A DNA stretch of 64,000 nucleotides, taken from contig CM067569.1 in the NCBI GenBank assembly GCA_034336665.1, forward strand, positions 5,015,820 through 5,079,819, read 5' to 3'. The notes beneath the pieces are model-generated. The model worked only from the letters and a program-made list of their open reading frames with translations. It was not told the origin of the DNA and searched no databases. A program made the position numbers and the translations under genes. Each line of letters starts with the position of its first letter. Positions within the stretch are counted from its first letter, which is position 1. This document shows, piece after piece, positions 12,706 to 25,334 of the stretch. This DNA is from Luscinia megarhynchos. Its lineage: Eukaryota > Chordata > Aves > Passeriformes > Turdidae.

Positions 12706-13398
12706 CTCATCTATCTACAGTGGCTTCTGGAGTTTCACATCAAGTGCAAGAAATGTGGTGAGTGAGATGCCAAAAAAGACAAAGTGTTTAAGACCACATG
12801 AGCTCAGATTTTCATTTCTCCAATCCCCCTTGCCTGGAAGACAGCTTGTTTTAATGTCCTGGCTGATCCTTAGTGAAGCCCTATAGGTTTTAATAATCAA
12901 GGTGATCTTAAATACTTCTATAAAATTCCTGATACCATCTACTGCCTCTGCCAGTGCTGAAGTTATTTGAGTTTACTCTCAGCTTCTCCACAACTTCAGG
13001 TTTCATCACATGTCTTCTCAAACCTTTACCTGGTAACACCAACGGTGCAGAGTTCATGTAAATTTTATCTCCATCTCATCTGCAGCCTGTTTGAATATGC
13101 ATTGCTGCATTTCTGCTCATTATGGGAACCTAAGGCTGGGGAGCATGGTGGATGTTTTGGGAGCAGGGGATTTGCTGGGCTCCTGGCAGGCACTCTCACC
13201 TCTCCAGGCTTGAAGTTATCTTGGTTTTTGGGGCTCTGCCTCTGCTTGTTCCTTGTCCTAGACAAGGTGGGGTCTGGATCACATTACACACACCAAAGGC
13301 TGACTTCTGCTTGCCTTGGGCTTGTGGAGCTGTGAGCTGCTGGTGTTTGGAGTTTCTGTGGTATCTGGGGCTCTGGGAGGGGTTTCAGTGCCTGTTGG

Positions 13399-13400
<2 letters not shown>
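12706..13400. other. Unannotated unique sequence
   Basis: No family recognised. Two overlapping plus-strand frames of about 120 codons (12967-13335 and 13152-13517) have no domain signature, and the second runs into the TA microsatellite. Confidence 0.55.
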
Positions 13401-13455
<55 letters not shown>

Positions 13456-13462
13456 TATATAA
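13401..13462. repeat. (TA)n microsatellite
   Basis: About 50 bp of pure alternating TA are followed by an AAATATATATAAG end. It is self-complementary and could extrude as a cruciform. Confidence 0.98.
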
Positions 13463-14119
13463 GTGCTGCCCAGCACCACCACCATGCTGCTGGAAGCAGT
13501 GGCTGTGGGAATTCTAGAGGCATTTCCATCTGGGTCTTTGCCTCAGGTGGATTTAGCTCCTGGCCTACTTTTAAAATTTAAAATGTACCTTCTACAAATT
13601 AAACTTTTGGGGTCTTTTGATTGCAGAAGTCTAAGTTGATGGTCTACCTGAAACCACCAGCAGCTAAATGAATTTGTCTTCCCCCCAGTCTCTATCTTTC
13701 AGAGAATTGTGACAGGGAAAGAAGAGGTTCAGTCTCTGGACAAAATGCAATCTTGCCCTTCGGAGATGTCCCTGTGCTCACAGCTCCACATACCTCAAAA
13801 TAATGGATTTCTGTTTTCTCTGTGTGTCTTCCACATGTGAAACCTTTCTGCCAAACTTTCTTATCCCCCAAACCCCCCTCTGTAGCAAACCCATGGTCAG
13901 GTTTGATTCTTTAGCTCTATGGACAGGTAACCTCACTTTTCCCCCACATGTCTCCCCAGGTTACTCCTATTCCTTATCTCTAAACAGGACCACACCCCTC
14001 AGCAGTGATTCTCCTGATGAAAGGACTCATGCTGGGTATTTTCAGAAGGAATTGAGCAAGATGTACTGGAAAAGGTAGGACAAGTAGCTACTACTTTTTC
14101 TAAGGGCTCCCAGGAGTGA
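13463..14119. other. Unannotated unique sequence
   Basis: Mixed-composition single-copy DNA. No repeat, exon or RNA gene is recognised. Confidence 0.55.
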
Positions 14120-14863
14120 TTGCACTTGTTTCAGGAAAGAACTGTCCTTACTCTCCCACTGACTTTGCCAAGAACAGGCACAGCTTTCCAAGGAAGAAAA
14201 TTACTGGAGGCTTTGAGACAGGAACAAGCAGACCCAAAGTGCTTGTCTTTCCTCCCACATGTCACCATGGTGTCACCTCTCTGTGGATTTATTGGTAGAG
14301 CCAGTAAAAGACCAAAGCAGGGGGATCAAACATGCTGGACCAGGCCCCTGCAGGCCTTGTGGCAGTGCAAGGTGGAACCAGGTGCTACCAAGACAAACTG
14401 TGCTTTCCATACCTTTTATTATTTCACTTTGGAAGGCTCTTTTAAAAATGCAAAGCTTTGGTGCGGAGGTGGTAGCAAACAACAGGCAGTTTTTTGTAAA
14501 TGCTCTTGTCTTGAGGAATGCTGGGCTCCAGCAGGTAGTGTCTGTCTCAGCCACAGGTTTGGAACAACCCAGCAAGGATGCTCCCCTGGACATGCCTCAG
14601 TCAGCACTAAATCTGGGAGGCTTGAGCCCAAGATGGGGTATGTCTGTGCTATGTATATGATATGCAGTATGTCTGGTCTGTGGCTGCAGACAGTGGAACT
14701 GATGCCCAGCCCTGTGGCAGCCTGGAATGTTCTCAGCACACAGGAGAGCTCAGGGGCAGCCCTGACTCCAGCCCTGGCTTCTCTTGCCATGAACTGGCAA
14801 GTTTTTTGGGTCATGGCTCAGCTGATGACAGGATGCTGCTCTCCTGCCCGTGCTCAGGTATAA
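14120..14863 (+). other. Longest non-repeat open frame (247 codons), probably fortuitous
   Basis: This is the longest open frame in the window outside simple repeats. It opens with TTG rather than ATG; the first internal ATG gives roughly 200 residues. The translation is rich in Cys, Ser, Gln and Trp, without a signal peptide, zinc-finger spacing, membrane segment or family motif that I recognise. Overlapping frames of 106 and 131 codons are open on the opposite strand, which suggests local composition with few stop codons rather than coding selection. Possible explanations are chance, a lncRNA exon, or a decayed coding sequence. Confidence 0.12.
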
Positions 14864-17800
14864 AACCCCGTGCCCACTGCCTGTGGCCATGAAAAGACCC
14901 TGCAAACAGATTTTGCAAGAGTTTGGGTGCCTGTCCCTCTGCATTCTCTTTGGATTCCCAAGTGCCTTGGCCTGAATTACTGCTGCCTTTTAGCTAGATC
15001 TGTTATTTTTTATCCAGCTCTTTGCAAACACAGCTCTGCAGATCAGCATGTACCCGTGCTGGGTGAGCTCATCCTCTGAAGTGCAAGATCTCAGGGACGT
15101 GTAATGCAAGCAGCTCTTATTTTTTTCATCCACTCTTTGCCATTTCAAAGAATCAGAATGCCCACTGCAATAACAATGCTACATCTTCCCTTCACTTAGC
15201 ACCTTTAATGGAGCACACTTTAATTTAGAAAGCCATTTAACACCAGGCTTAGCACAGCCATAGCCAGGCATGGTTTATTTTCCTCTCTTAGATTTCTGAT
15301 AGAACCAACGCAGCACATGTAAAACAAGAAAGGTTAAAATAAACAATCAGATTTATTTTACCCGCTTTTAAAAATATTTAAAGACTTTTGTGGATTTATA
15401 ACTGTAGCAGCAACAGTTTCTGCCTTATGTCATGAGGGGAAAGTTATGGCTTTGTTTGAAACTGCACAAGAAACACCATTGTAAGAGATGCATGAGTCAG
15501 GCATTGCCATTAGTCAGTGCATGTTCACTGAAACCTGCCTCTGAACTGATCTAGGCCAAGAACTCTAAAGAGTGGCACACTTCAAGAGTAGTTATGTGAT
15601 TTAGGGGAGGAGTTTTCCAGTATTTTTTTCATTTAGAAATGATTGGTGAGGTTTTGATGGGCATTAACCCTCTAAAATGTCAGAAATTTCTGAAAGGCTT
15701 CAAGCCCAGTTGCTCTCCAATACTGTGACAAGCAGTTTTGGAAACCATCTCCCTATTTCTTTAGGATTCTAGACCTGCTTTGGGACAAACCAGTCTCAGA
15801 TTCTGTTTTTCATATCTATGACCCCAACTTTCATCTTCAAAACTAACTGTGATTCATACCCTTTTTACTTCATAGCAGCACGGGTCAGGATAAAAAGGGA
15901 AATAATCAAAGAAAAGCAGAATCTCAACTTGCATTGGTGAAACCTTATCCTGTTTATTAACTCTGCTCTGCGAGCCACAGTATATTGTGCTTGGATCTTG
16001 TAACACTCCATTTTAGAAAATAATAGTCAAAGTGGTGTTTTAACCAGAGTATGAGGGTTTTAATATAAAATGTGCCTTTCCTTTAAATTGATTGCAAATG
16101 TACTTTCCAAATATTTTACTTCGTAAAAAAGGATTCTTGGAGGCATTCCAGCGCCTGGTATTTTCCAGCTAGCTAAATGCAGATAATTCCCCTTTCAAAC
16201 ACGCCTTGAGAGCTGTGCAAATCCTGGCTGGGTGGTTTGGAAGGATGTAGGAAAGAGCACGAGCTGATCCTCAGGGGTTGGAAGGGTGGGAAGGAAGGAT
16301 CCTCTGGTGGGAAGGGTGAGGATCTCATCCCATGGAATCCCATGGTAATGACAGCTTTAATAATGATCAGAATAGGGAACTCATAATCTTTCATAACCCT
16401 GTGGCACAGCCCTTCCCAGACCAAAATCTGTCTGCAGGATCCACTGACCCCAGGGGTTTGTTGGTACAGACAGAACTGGTTTTGTCAGTGCTCACTCAGA
16501 TGTGCAGGGGAAGAGAAGAGCCTGGATTTCAACTTCCAGCCCAGTGGACAAATGAACCCTTCCTGTGGCACAGCCAGTTCACAGGGTGAGCTGTAAGATG
16601 CATTTCTTCCATGCTAAATTATTTTAATCTAAGTGGAAAATGGGGGAATAGTAATCCACTAAAATAATTTTCTGTAGCACCTGCTTTTGACTAAGTCTCA
16701 CTAATGGTGTTGAAAGAAGCCAATTTCTCCATCCTGAAATATTCAGCAAAGCCTTCATCAAACGAGATGGGTGAATATGGGCATGATTTCCATCTTCATT
16801 AAATTAATGTCAGGCTCTTGAAAAATCAGTCCTTTTAATAATGTATAAATATTTCCTTCTTGAAGTAACTGCCTGATTTTCCCCACTAGGACTGGTTTCT
16901 ACTTTTTGCAGTAAGACCAACTCCTGATGGAAGAGCTGCCAGTGCATGTATGCTTGCAGATGTGTTCTTTGATAAAACTTAATTAGCCATTTTAGTAATT
17001 TTCTACTTAATGTGTTTTTAACATTCTTCAGAGCTTGAAGTGAGATATATCTGGGTTAGAGAAAACAAGGCAGATATCCATAACCTTGCCCTGATCATTA
17101 TTTAGAGTTAAGCTAAATGCAAAGCAGAACACAATTTTCCCAAACCTGCCAATTCTTAGTGCTGCAAGAAGCATGCTATTCCTTAATTTTCAGTATATCA
17201 TCTCTAAATATGTGTTTATTTATAAAAAAATACTATGAAGTCTCTAGTTTTAAAACAAGTTTTTATGTCTGTCTTTATTTTTAGGCCACTTAAAGTGATG
17301 GGTTTTATAATGAGATTGGCATTCTGAAGCAGATACATCAACAAAAAACACTTTCTTGTGATTTCACTTAGAGGCTGAAGTGTGGTATCACCACTCACAG
17401 TCAAGGAAAGCAGTTTTCTCTCTGCCCAATTCTACAGCCATGCACAAGCCCCAGGCAGAGGCTGCTTCCAGCAGAAATTATGCAAAGGGAGGAGCTGTCA
17501 ACACCAGGGACTCTGCACAGAGCAGGGATTTCTCACACTCAGGCTCTCAGGAGGCAGCATGGCACCTTTTTGCTGCTGGGAGAAGCCCAGGAGAAGAGGA
17601 TCAAAGCAAGTGGGAAGAGCCCAAACAAGCTCTGGAACCGTTAGATCTATGCTGGGGCTGCTGCCCTGCCCCTCAGTCAAATAATTGTGCTTCCTTAGGG
17701 CTCTCCAGTTAACACTTGCTTGTGGTTTATGCAGAAGAAAGCAGTGTCTGACTGCAAAGACCAGATATGAGTTCCCATGCAGGTTCTGCATTCACTCTGG

Positions 17801-19779
17801 GTGTGGGTGGAGAGGTTCATAAAAGAAATCCTTTGGTAGCAAAGAATGCACTCTTAAAATTCTGTATTAGGGGCAGAGCCCAAGCCTGTGTTTTCACATT
17901 GTTTGGAGACTTCCCTGCCAGTTTTGCCAACAAACAGGGGAAGGGTTCATCACTGGGAATACTGACATCAGTTTTGAGACACTGGAGGTGTGGCTGGGAT
18001 GCAGGGGCTGGCTTTCCTCTGACCCCTCTCACCCCTTCACATCCATCTGATGGGGGTGAAAAAGAAAATTAGTCTGGTGAGCTCTTCCTGCTGAGTTGGT
18101 CCTTTCCCCAGCTGGCAGATGATTTCAGCTGGGATAATCCTATTGTCCAACTCTGCAACCCCAGAGCTATCTGCTTTATAGAGCTTGGTTTATTAAAGTA
18201 CATCTTAGGAGTCAAATCACTCATCTAGGACATTTCTTCTCTAGTTAGTTGAGTTGTTTTAATGTCCTAAGGCTGTGCTGGTAGTACCTACCTCACTAAA
18301 ACTCTTAAAAGGGCTCATCTTGCTAGAGATGACAGAGCAGAGAAAACATTTGCTGCATTTCATGCTTCATCATAATAACAGTCTTGGTACATCCCATGCC
18401 CTTCATCCCTCTGTGCCACCAGCAGCCAGGGCTCAGATTAAAAAAAAACCATGTATTGTTTTTGAACTTGTACAGGGAATCTCTGATTTTCCATTTTTCT
18501 CTGTCACCAAAATTCCCTGAAATGGGCTCAGGGGCTGCAGCTATCTCTTGGGGAGGCAGTTCTGTGTTTGGAGCCCCAGGGTGATGCTGGTGATCTGCTC
18601 TCCAAACCAGAGCAGACTCATCCTCTAGTGCTCACCCCTGAGCTGGAAAGAGCTCCTGGAGAAATTAAAAATGTTCTCAGGGAGAGCAGTGCTAGGTGGG
18701 AGTAGCTAATGATTGCTTATATACACACTGTAAAAACTTCAGTAGTATTTTTGCCATGAGATGTTCAATTAGGTCTCATTTTCCTTTCTCTGAATGATAA
18801 ATGAGACCAAGTACAGGTTCACAGCTGCAGGGTCTGTTCTGGGGCAGATATTCCTGCAAAGCCCCCTGGTAGCCACCCCAATAGGAGCAGCATGTGCATA
18901 TCAAAGGCAATAAAACCTTTAAACTCTGCCCTAATTTTCCTTTTCCCCTTCATTATGCATCATCAGGACACTGGAAATTGCTCCTGTTATTGAAACAAGG
19001 GAACCTTCTGAATGTGTAATTATAAATAGGAAGGGGGAAAATCACATTCCAGGCAAAATATACAGATTTTGTATAGGAAATAATATATTTGAATAGGAAA
19101 TAACTACCAAATCTCTTCTGATGTAATTTGTAGTATTAATAACACACTTATCAAAATGTAATTTGGGGTTTCTAGACATTAAAATATTTTGAATTGAATT
19201 TTATCATATTTTCTTGAAAGATGTTGTGATAGAAGACATAGAAAACATAGCCTGTTTCTCTTTATGTTTTATATCTTTTCAGATATCCAAATGAACTCTT
19301 TTTTTTTGTCATTTCACTCCTAGGTTCTGTAATATAAAGGTACAGAAATGCTCTGTAACAAGTCACATTTGTTGGACAAACAAGAGCTTATTGGAAGAGT
19401 TATGTAAGTTTTCAATGGCTGTTTGACCAAAAATAGGATGTTCCAAAATGGCAAATCCCCATTGGAGACAAAACTGAACAAGTAACACTGTTTATCAGTA
19501 TCAGCCTATTGTAATATTTTAAGTGATGAATTTCACAAATAGCTGGAAAAATCTTTAAACACATCTTTGTGATATATTTCATGCACAGAGAAATGTTCTG
19601 TTCATTCATAGGAAATGTAAAAATACACAAAAGGAAGAATATAATAATAGGTGATATATTTGCCATTTTAACTCTGTAGAATTAACTTTTCAGTGCAAAA
19701 TTATGGATATTATTGTTGGAATCAAAGGTCATGGTAGGATAATACAAGCAGGAAAAATTCTTTTGATTGGAAGCCATCA
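14864..19779. other. Unannotated AT-rich unique sequence
   Basis: About 4.9 kb with no recognisable gene or transposon. A GGAAGG-rich purine patch lies at about 16277-16320. GTAAGT near 19404 lacks an acceptor or exon-like upstream sequence. Confidence 0.55.
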
Positions 19780-19816
19780 TCTGTTCAACTCAGAATATTC
19801 TGTGATTCTGTTATGA
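19780..19816 (+). mobile_element. CR1 LINE 3'-end relic (very short)
   Basis: TTCAACTCAGAATATTCTG followed by TGATTCTGTTATGA matches the end of the avian CR1 3' UTR, where a CAACTCARNATATTCTGTGATTCTGTGA-type sequence ends in short tail repeats. Only about 40 bp is convincing, and upstream similarity is not visible. Confidence 0.55.
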
Positions 19817-20443
19817 ACAAATACACATTCTATCCCTTTTTTATCTTTTCTTGGTCTGATCTCTTGTCATGCTGTCCTGGGTTACAAAACCAGAAATTTT
19901 CTTCTCATTGGAAAAACTGTAAGATCTTCTCACTGCAGACTCCAGAACACATTGCACAACTTTCTTAGCAAAGAGGATGGAAAATGTAGAATCTCAGTTC
20001 AAGATTAGGATAAATTTCAGGCTAGTGTATTACTTTTTTAAAAAAGTTTTAGTGTTTTTTTTTTTTTTTAATTTTGGTTTTGTTTTTGTTTGGTTTTTGG
20101 TTTGTTTGGTTTTTTTTTTTGTATAAGCACTCCTTAAGATACTTTCTCTTCATCTGGAATGCCATCATCTATAATGTGTTGTATTTTCAGTACTTCTGTA
20201 ACAATAGAATAGACTCAGGGTCTATTTATGTGTGTCTGAGATATTTCCCAAGAAAAACATTTTCTGGACAATAACAAAAGATTGACCACTGAGGCAAAAA
20301 AATTGCCTTTTATCCCTTGTGTCCTTTTCAGCTTTGGAAGCTGCAGTTCAGCAGGACAGACTGAAGCAGGTACTTGAATTTATTCCTGCCAAGCATCACA
20401 CATGTTTAAAACTTAGTGGGAATAAAGTTCATCTCCTTGCTCT
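19817..20443. other. T-rich tract and unique sequence
   Basis: A 70-bp T-rich tract with TTTGG and TTTG interruptions spans 20052-20120. The rest is unique AT-rich sequence without a recognised feature. Confidence 0.6.
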
Positions 20444-20470
20444 AATAAGGCTTATAAATATAAGCTTATT
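20444..20470. repeat. 12-bp inverted repeat (hairpin)
   Basis: The left arm AATAAGGCTTATA and right arm TATAAGCTTATT are complementary over 12 bp with one bulged G and a 2-nt loop. It could be a palindromic transposon end or a chance AT-rich hairpin. Confidence 0.85.
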
Positions 20471-20858
20471 TACACAAAGAGGAGCATTGAAGTGGAGTCA
20501 GAAGAAAATCAGAAGAAAAAGGCAATATTAGGGTGAGAGTGAGTTTATCAGAGTGTAACCAGCAGGGCTGCTTACACACCACCTTTGTCACAGGCTCTGC
20601 AGAGCAATAGATGAAGCACAAATCTCCTTGTAAAAGAACTTGTAATTAAATCAGACCGCACTGTCCAATACCTGGCACAAAGGTTGTATTTTTTGAGAAA
20701 TAAGGCACCTTCAGGTATTTTGGGAGTATGCCCTGTTGGCACTTCCCTTGTGCTGGTTTCTGGTCATTCTGACTAAAGCCTGAGTGCATCTGGAGGAAGA
20801 ATTAGTCCCATATCCACACTGGGTTTGGTTTCAGCATCACTCAGACACATTCTGCTTG

Positions 20859-20905
20859 CACATGTCCCTTATTACCTCCATCACATTGGCACATGTCCCT
20901 TATTT
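20859..20905. repeat. 31-bp partial tandem duplication
   Basis: The 15-mer CACATGTCCCTTATT occurs at 20859 and again at 20890, with diverged sequence between. Confidence 0.8.
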
Positions 20906-22284
20906 CTCCTTTCCTTCCCCCAAGCTTTGGCTGAACACTGCAAGATGGATCACCAATAAAATGGAATTTCAGGAAAGAATATGAGAAGCAAGCTCATTGG
21001 ATAAAGAGAACAGATTCTGCCTCCTGACAAGGCAAATGTGGAACTGGTTTCTGTCTAGCAGGTAATCTGATCAGTAATGTCACAAAATGTTTGGGAACAC
21101 ATCAGAAAACGTCTGCTGCAAAGGAAACACACTGCTGAGTGGGGCTGCACCCAGGAATTCAGGGCAGAACACGGATTTTAAGCACATTTCAGTAACCTGG
21201 AAGGCAGTGTTTAATGGGTTGATGATAGGGCACTCATACACATCCTCATCCATTACTCTTGCACTGCAGAGGAGGCAAGGACAGCTGCTGAAACACATCT
21301 GCACCATTTGGGGCTTGGGGAAGGGCTATGGAGGAAAAATATACACAAATTTGAGGGGATGGTTTTATGTTTTTAACAGAGAATTTAAAGCACCAGCAGT
21401 GGAATTGTTTGTTTAACACTGGCATAAGAAATATTCCCCCCTGCCCCTCCTCATTTATAAATTGTAACACAATTGCCTTTGTTTTGAAAGGAATTATTCT
21501 CTTATTCATGGCTTGTTTGAATTTACTTCCTTGTAAATTATTTTTGGCAATGCCTGGTGCAGTGCAGCAAGGGAAACTATGCATTTCCATGTATGTAAAC
21601 CAGGAAAACCATGTGATTGTGGACAAACAATGTCCTCCATTGTGAGTTATTTGTTTTCCTCACTGCTGCTAAACCCTTTGTATCTACAATGGGCATTGTG
21701 ATCTGAGAGCACTTTGGTGCCAGTGGTGCATTTTAATTGCCTGCCTCTACCACAAAACAGCTCTGGGGCTGTCAAACAGGAGGGCTGAAGGTTTCCCTTA
21801 CCTGGAAATCCCTGGAGAGACCAACTTTGAACTTGAAGAAAAGAGAAATATCAGTGGTGGGAGGGGCTGATCAAGCTCATGGCACGTCTCTGATCTCTGC
21901 TCTTGCTGAAGTTGTCACTGCCAACACAAATTACAGCTTTTGGGGCTGTTCTGAGTTGTGCTGGAATGGTGGGAGTGTGTTTATAGCATCACATTGGTTT
22001 GGCTCGTCCTTCCCACTCTGCTTTGCTCGGCTGCCAGGCCTTAATTATGGAAAAATATTTGTGTTGCTACCACTGCAATGAAATGTGTTCACGTGAACTG
22101 ACTGAGGAGTGATGCTGTCTCAAATCAGATTTTAGTGTTTGCTATGGATTGCTAAAGATTTTTGTTACCTGGGCAAGAGCAAGTGCCCAATTTCAGGAGT
22201 ACAGTGCCCTTACCTGTGCTCAGGAGCTTGCTTCATCAAATGCTGTGAAAATAAGACAGTTTATGGATCATTCACTCCAGAGAG
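20906..22284. other. Unannotated unique sequence
   Basis: Overlapping frames of 92-126 codons on both strands (21087-21645) have no recognised family. No repeat is seen. Confidence 0.5.
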
Positions 22285-22330
22285 GATCCTGTGGGTCCCT
22301 TCCAGCTCAGAGTGTTCTGTGATCCTGTGA
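22285..22330 (+). mobile_element. CR1 LINE 3'-end fragment
   Basis: GATCCTGTGGGTCCCTTCCA followed by a spacer and TTCTGTGATCCTGTGA is the terminal part of an avian CR1 3' UTR, read on the + strand. It is 5'-truncated, as nearly all CR1 copies are. Confidence 0.85.
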
Positions 22331-25320
22331 ACATGAACTGCCTTGTCCACAGGCACACTGAGAAATAGATCTTTATTTATAACGTGTGTATTTATAGAGT
22401 GTGATACACAGAGAGATGAGCATTTCTGTGCAGATGTGTATCCTGCTGGCTCTCACCTCTCCTATTATCTCTAAATATAATTTTAAAAGGAAATAGACTT
22501 TAGAATAGGATTTAAACTCTTTTTCTTCCTCTGAAAGGACTCAGTCATAGCTCTTATTTAAAGTCTCTGATGAGAATTTCAAACTCTCTTTCCAAACACC
22601 ACCGAGCCAAGAATTGTTATGATCTGAATTTAATTCAAATCAGATGAACCTTCATAGCTTTTGCCACACTAAAGATTTTTTTCCTTTTCAATCTGGCATC
22701 AAGTTGTGGGCAGACCCCACTCACATAAAGGGGTAGCTTTGTGAACTCAATAGCTTACAGGGTTTTCCAGGTTCAAAACACATTTATGATTTATTTTCTT
22801 TAAACAGACACACTAAACAGTCCCATAACTGCATAGTAGCAGAATTCACCATGTAATTTACTGTGGTGAGTCATAATGAGAGGAAAAAAGAAATCAGAAC
22901 TTTGAAGAATTATCCTTAAATTGCTGAATCTAGAAAAATATTGCAGCCCTTCTGCTTTCCTCAGGCTCTCTCCTTCCCTGCCTCCTGCCCAGTCCAGGAG
23001 CTGGTTTTCCTGGATGAACAAAGGATGTTACCTGCAGCCCTGAATCCTCATTCTGGCTTGGATACTCTCTGGGGAAAATTCTCTTCAGTTTTCCAGCTTT
23101 TTCAAAGAATTGTAATTACTCACCCACTTCACTGCAGCCCTTTCAAGCCCAATCAATGTCTTCTCAATACCCGGAGCATGTGAAATGCTGTTTAAAAATG
23201 TGAAATAATATTACTTCTCAAGCACACAGCCAGAATGGTTTGCAGTGTTTGAAGGAGAGAGGATGGGGGTGATGACAGCCTGGGGTTGTCAGATGGGGAG
23301 CTCAGGAAGGGCACAGTGGGCAGGGCAGAGCCAGGGTGCCAAACCCTCTGTGCTCATGGGAATGTTCCAGACCTGTTCAATCCATCCCTGCAAGCATGCA
23401 GAGCATTTCCAATAAGTGCTCCTTGCATGGAAAGCATGTTTAAAATGCTTTCTCAGTGCATCCACAGGTTATTCCATGGGTTTTGCTGTTCCCCTCCCTC
23501 ACAGCCCTGCTGTGCTGCCAGGGCTTTGGCACTGCAGCTGGGTGTTCTTCCAGCACTTTGTGCTGCCCACTGCCCTTTTCTTATTTCATTTTCAGGCTCC
23601 TGTGAGCCCTGTTGCTCCTGATTGCTGTCACATGTACTGCTCTGGACCCATACCCTCTCATTAATCCCCAGTTTAGGATGTTTACACTGTGGAGACAGGG
23701 TTATCCAGTTCCTAGGAAACAGCTATTATTTATCCCCCTGGATACTGTCTGCAGTGCCATGTTTCAGAATAATTTTAATTTGTGTTGTATTTCACTGAGT
23801 AGATGTCCCAAGAAAAAATAATTTAAAAATTGTTGTTGCATCATAGCAACACCCACAGCAACATAACAACATACACAGGACTTGTATGTACCAGAGAGCT
23901 GCAAATGTGCAATTTGTAACATATTGACTGTAAGGGTAACTCAATACAAATAAAAAAAAACTATAAATAAATCAATTCAAAACATTAGAACTGAATTTGA
24001 ACAACAGACTTCAGAGAATCTCAGATCAGAGCAGGCTGCCCAACCTCTCCCTGTTACAAGCTTTTTACTTGTCTGATCTCTCTTTCTGGCCTCAGGTTTC
24101 TAAAGCCAGCTTGGGATCTTAGACACCCAAAGATCATTAAAATGAATGCTCATTCTGCCTTTTGGCCTCACAGTTCCACTCTGATGGTGTTTCTGGTAGT
24201 GTAATAATCTTTTGTTTGGAGGTATTCCTCACATGTCTTACAGCAATGAACTTACACACCTCCCTATAGGTTACTGTGGGTTTTTTCTAATAAAAGAACA
24301 GAGATATGATGAAAAAGTCATCATTCACATTTAATAAATTATTTATATTAATATTCTCTCAATAAAAGGCCTAAATACCAGCAAGAATGACCTGTCCTAA
24401 AAGGATTTTTAAGAGGCAATAATTTTTTTTTTTTTTTTGCATTAGTCCCAGAAGAAAATCATCTGGGACCCAGCAGTGCAGGACTGTTCAAAATGTTTCT
24501 TATAAAATTTGCCTAACATAGACTTAGCACAAGCTAGAATTTGGCTTTATAGGCATTTTACAAACTTCTCAGTGGAAAGCCTGAAAGCTGACCTTTGATA
24601 ATGTCTCAATTCCTGTTTAAAAAGGGGCAGAAGGCTCATAACACGGGTAATTATCTAAGAGCTGGCTGTCCTTTTCATCTTCATGTAACTGTAGTTGGAA
24701 AGAAAGGGTGTTTAACACTATTTTATACAATGAGCCTCCTTATTTCATTAAGCTCAGGGGACATAGAGAGTGGATCTTGGGGGCCAAGGGGGGTTGCTGC
24801 TCCCAGGGTACAGCAGCTGAGTGTTTTATGGAGGAGTTTGTTTCCTTCCTTCCTGCAGCATTTGGGTGCTGTGAGATGGGAGAGGCTGCCCAGGTGCCAG
24901 TGAGAGCCCTGGTGGGTTCAAAACTTCCAACACCAGAACCCTATGGAAAATTACTGCAGCCCTGCTCATTCCCCCTGTGCTCAAACACATCCTGCTGCAG
25001 AAGGAAAGGAATGAGATTTTCTTTTGACAAAGGACCAAAGAGTCAACCAAATTTTTGTAACATAGTGGGAATAGACTACACTGCACATTATGGACAATTG
25101 CACCAACAACCTGAGGAGGTGCTGCAGATTTTGTCCTGGAAACAGGCTCTGGATAAGATTGAGGAGATATGACCAAGCATTTTATCACACTGCAATCTCC
25201 TCATTAGTTTAAGATTTGCATTTCTTGATGATGCCTGCCAATACTTGTAACCCCACTTTGTCTAGAGCTTTGCTTCAGTTCAGGGAAAAATCTGAATTTG
25301 CTTTTGATTTTGTCTCTTAG
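22331..25320. other. Unannotated unique sequence
   Basis: About 3 kb with no gene recognised. A run of 16 T lies at 24423-24438. A short TTGTTGTTGC/GCAACA inverted motif lies near 23831-23851. The last 30 bases before 25321 form a good acceptor context. Confidence 0.55.
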
Positions 25321-25334
25321 GCCCCCAGAATTTG
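25321..25334 (+). other. Candidate 14-nt microexon
   Basis: A pyrimidine-rich stretch ending TTTTGTCTCTTAG (AG at 25319-25320) is followed 14 nt later by a full GTAAGT donor at 25335-25340, with TTTG on the exon side. A branch-point-like TCTGAAT lies about 30 nt upstream of the AG. Fourteen nucleotides is not a multiple of three, so inclusion in a coding mRNA would shift frame; a lncRNA or UTR exon is equally possible. No neighbouring exon is identified. Confidence 0.3.
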
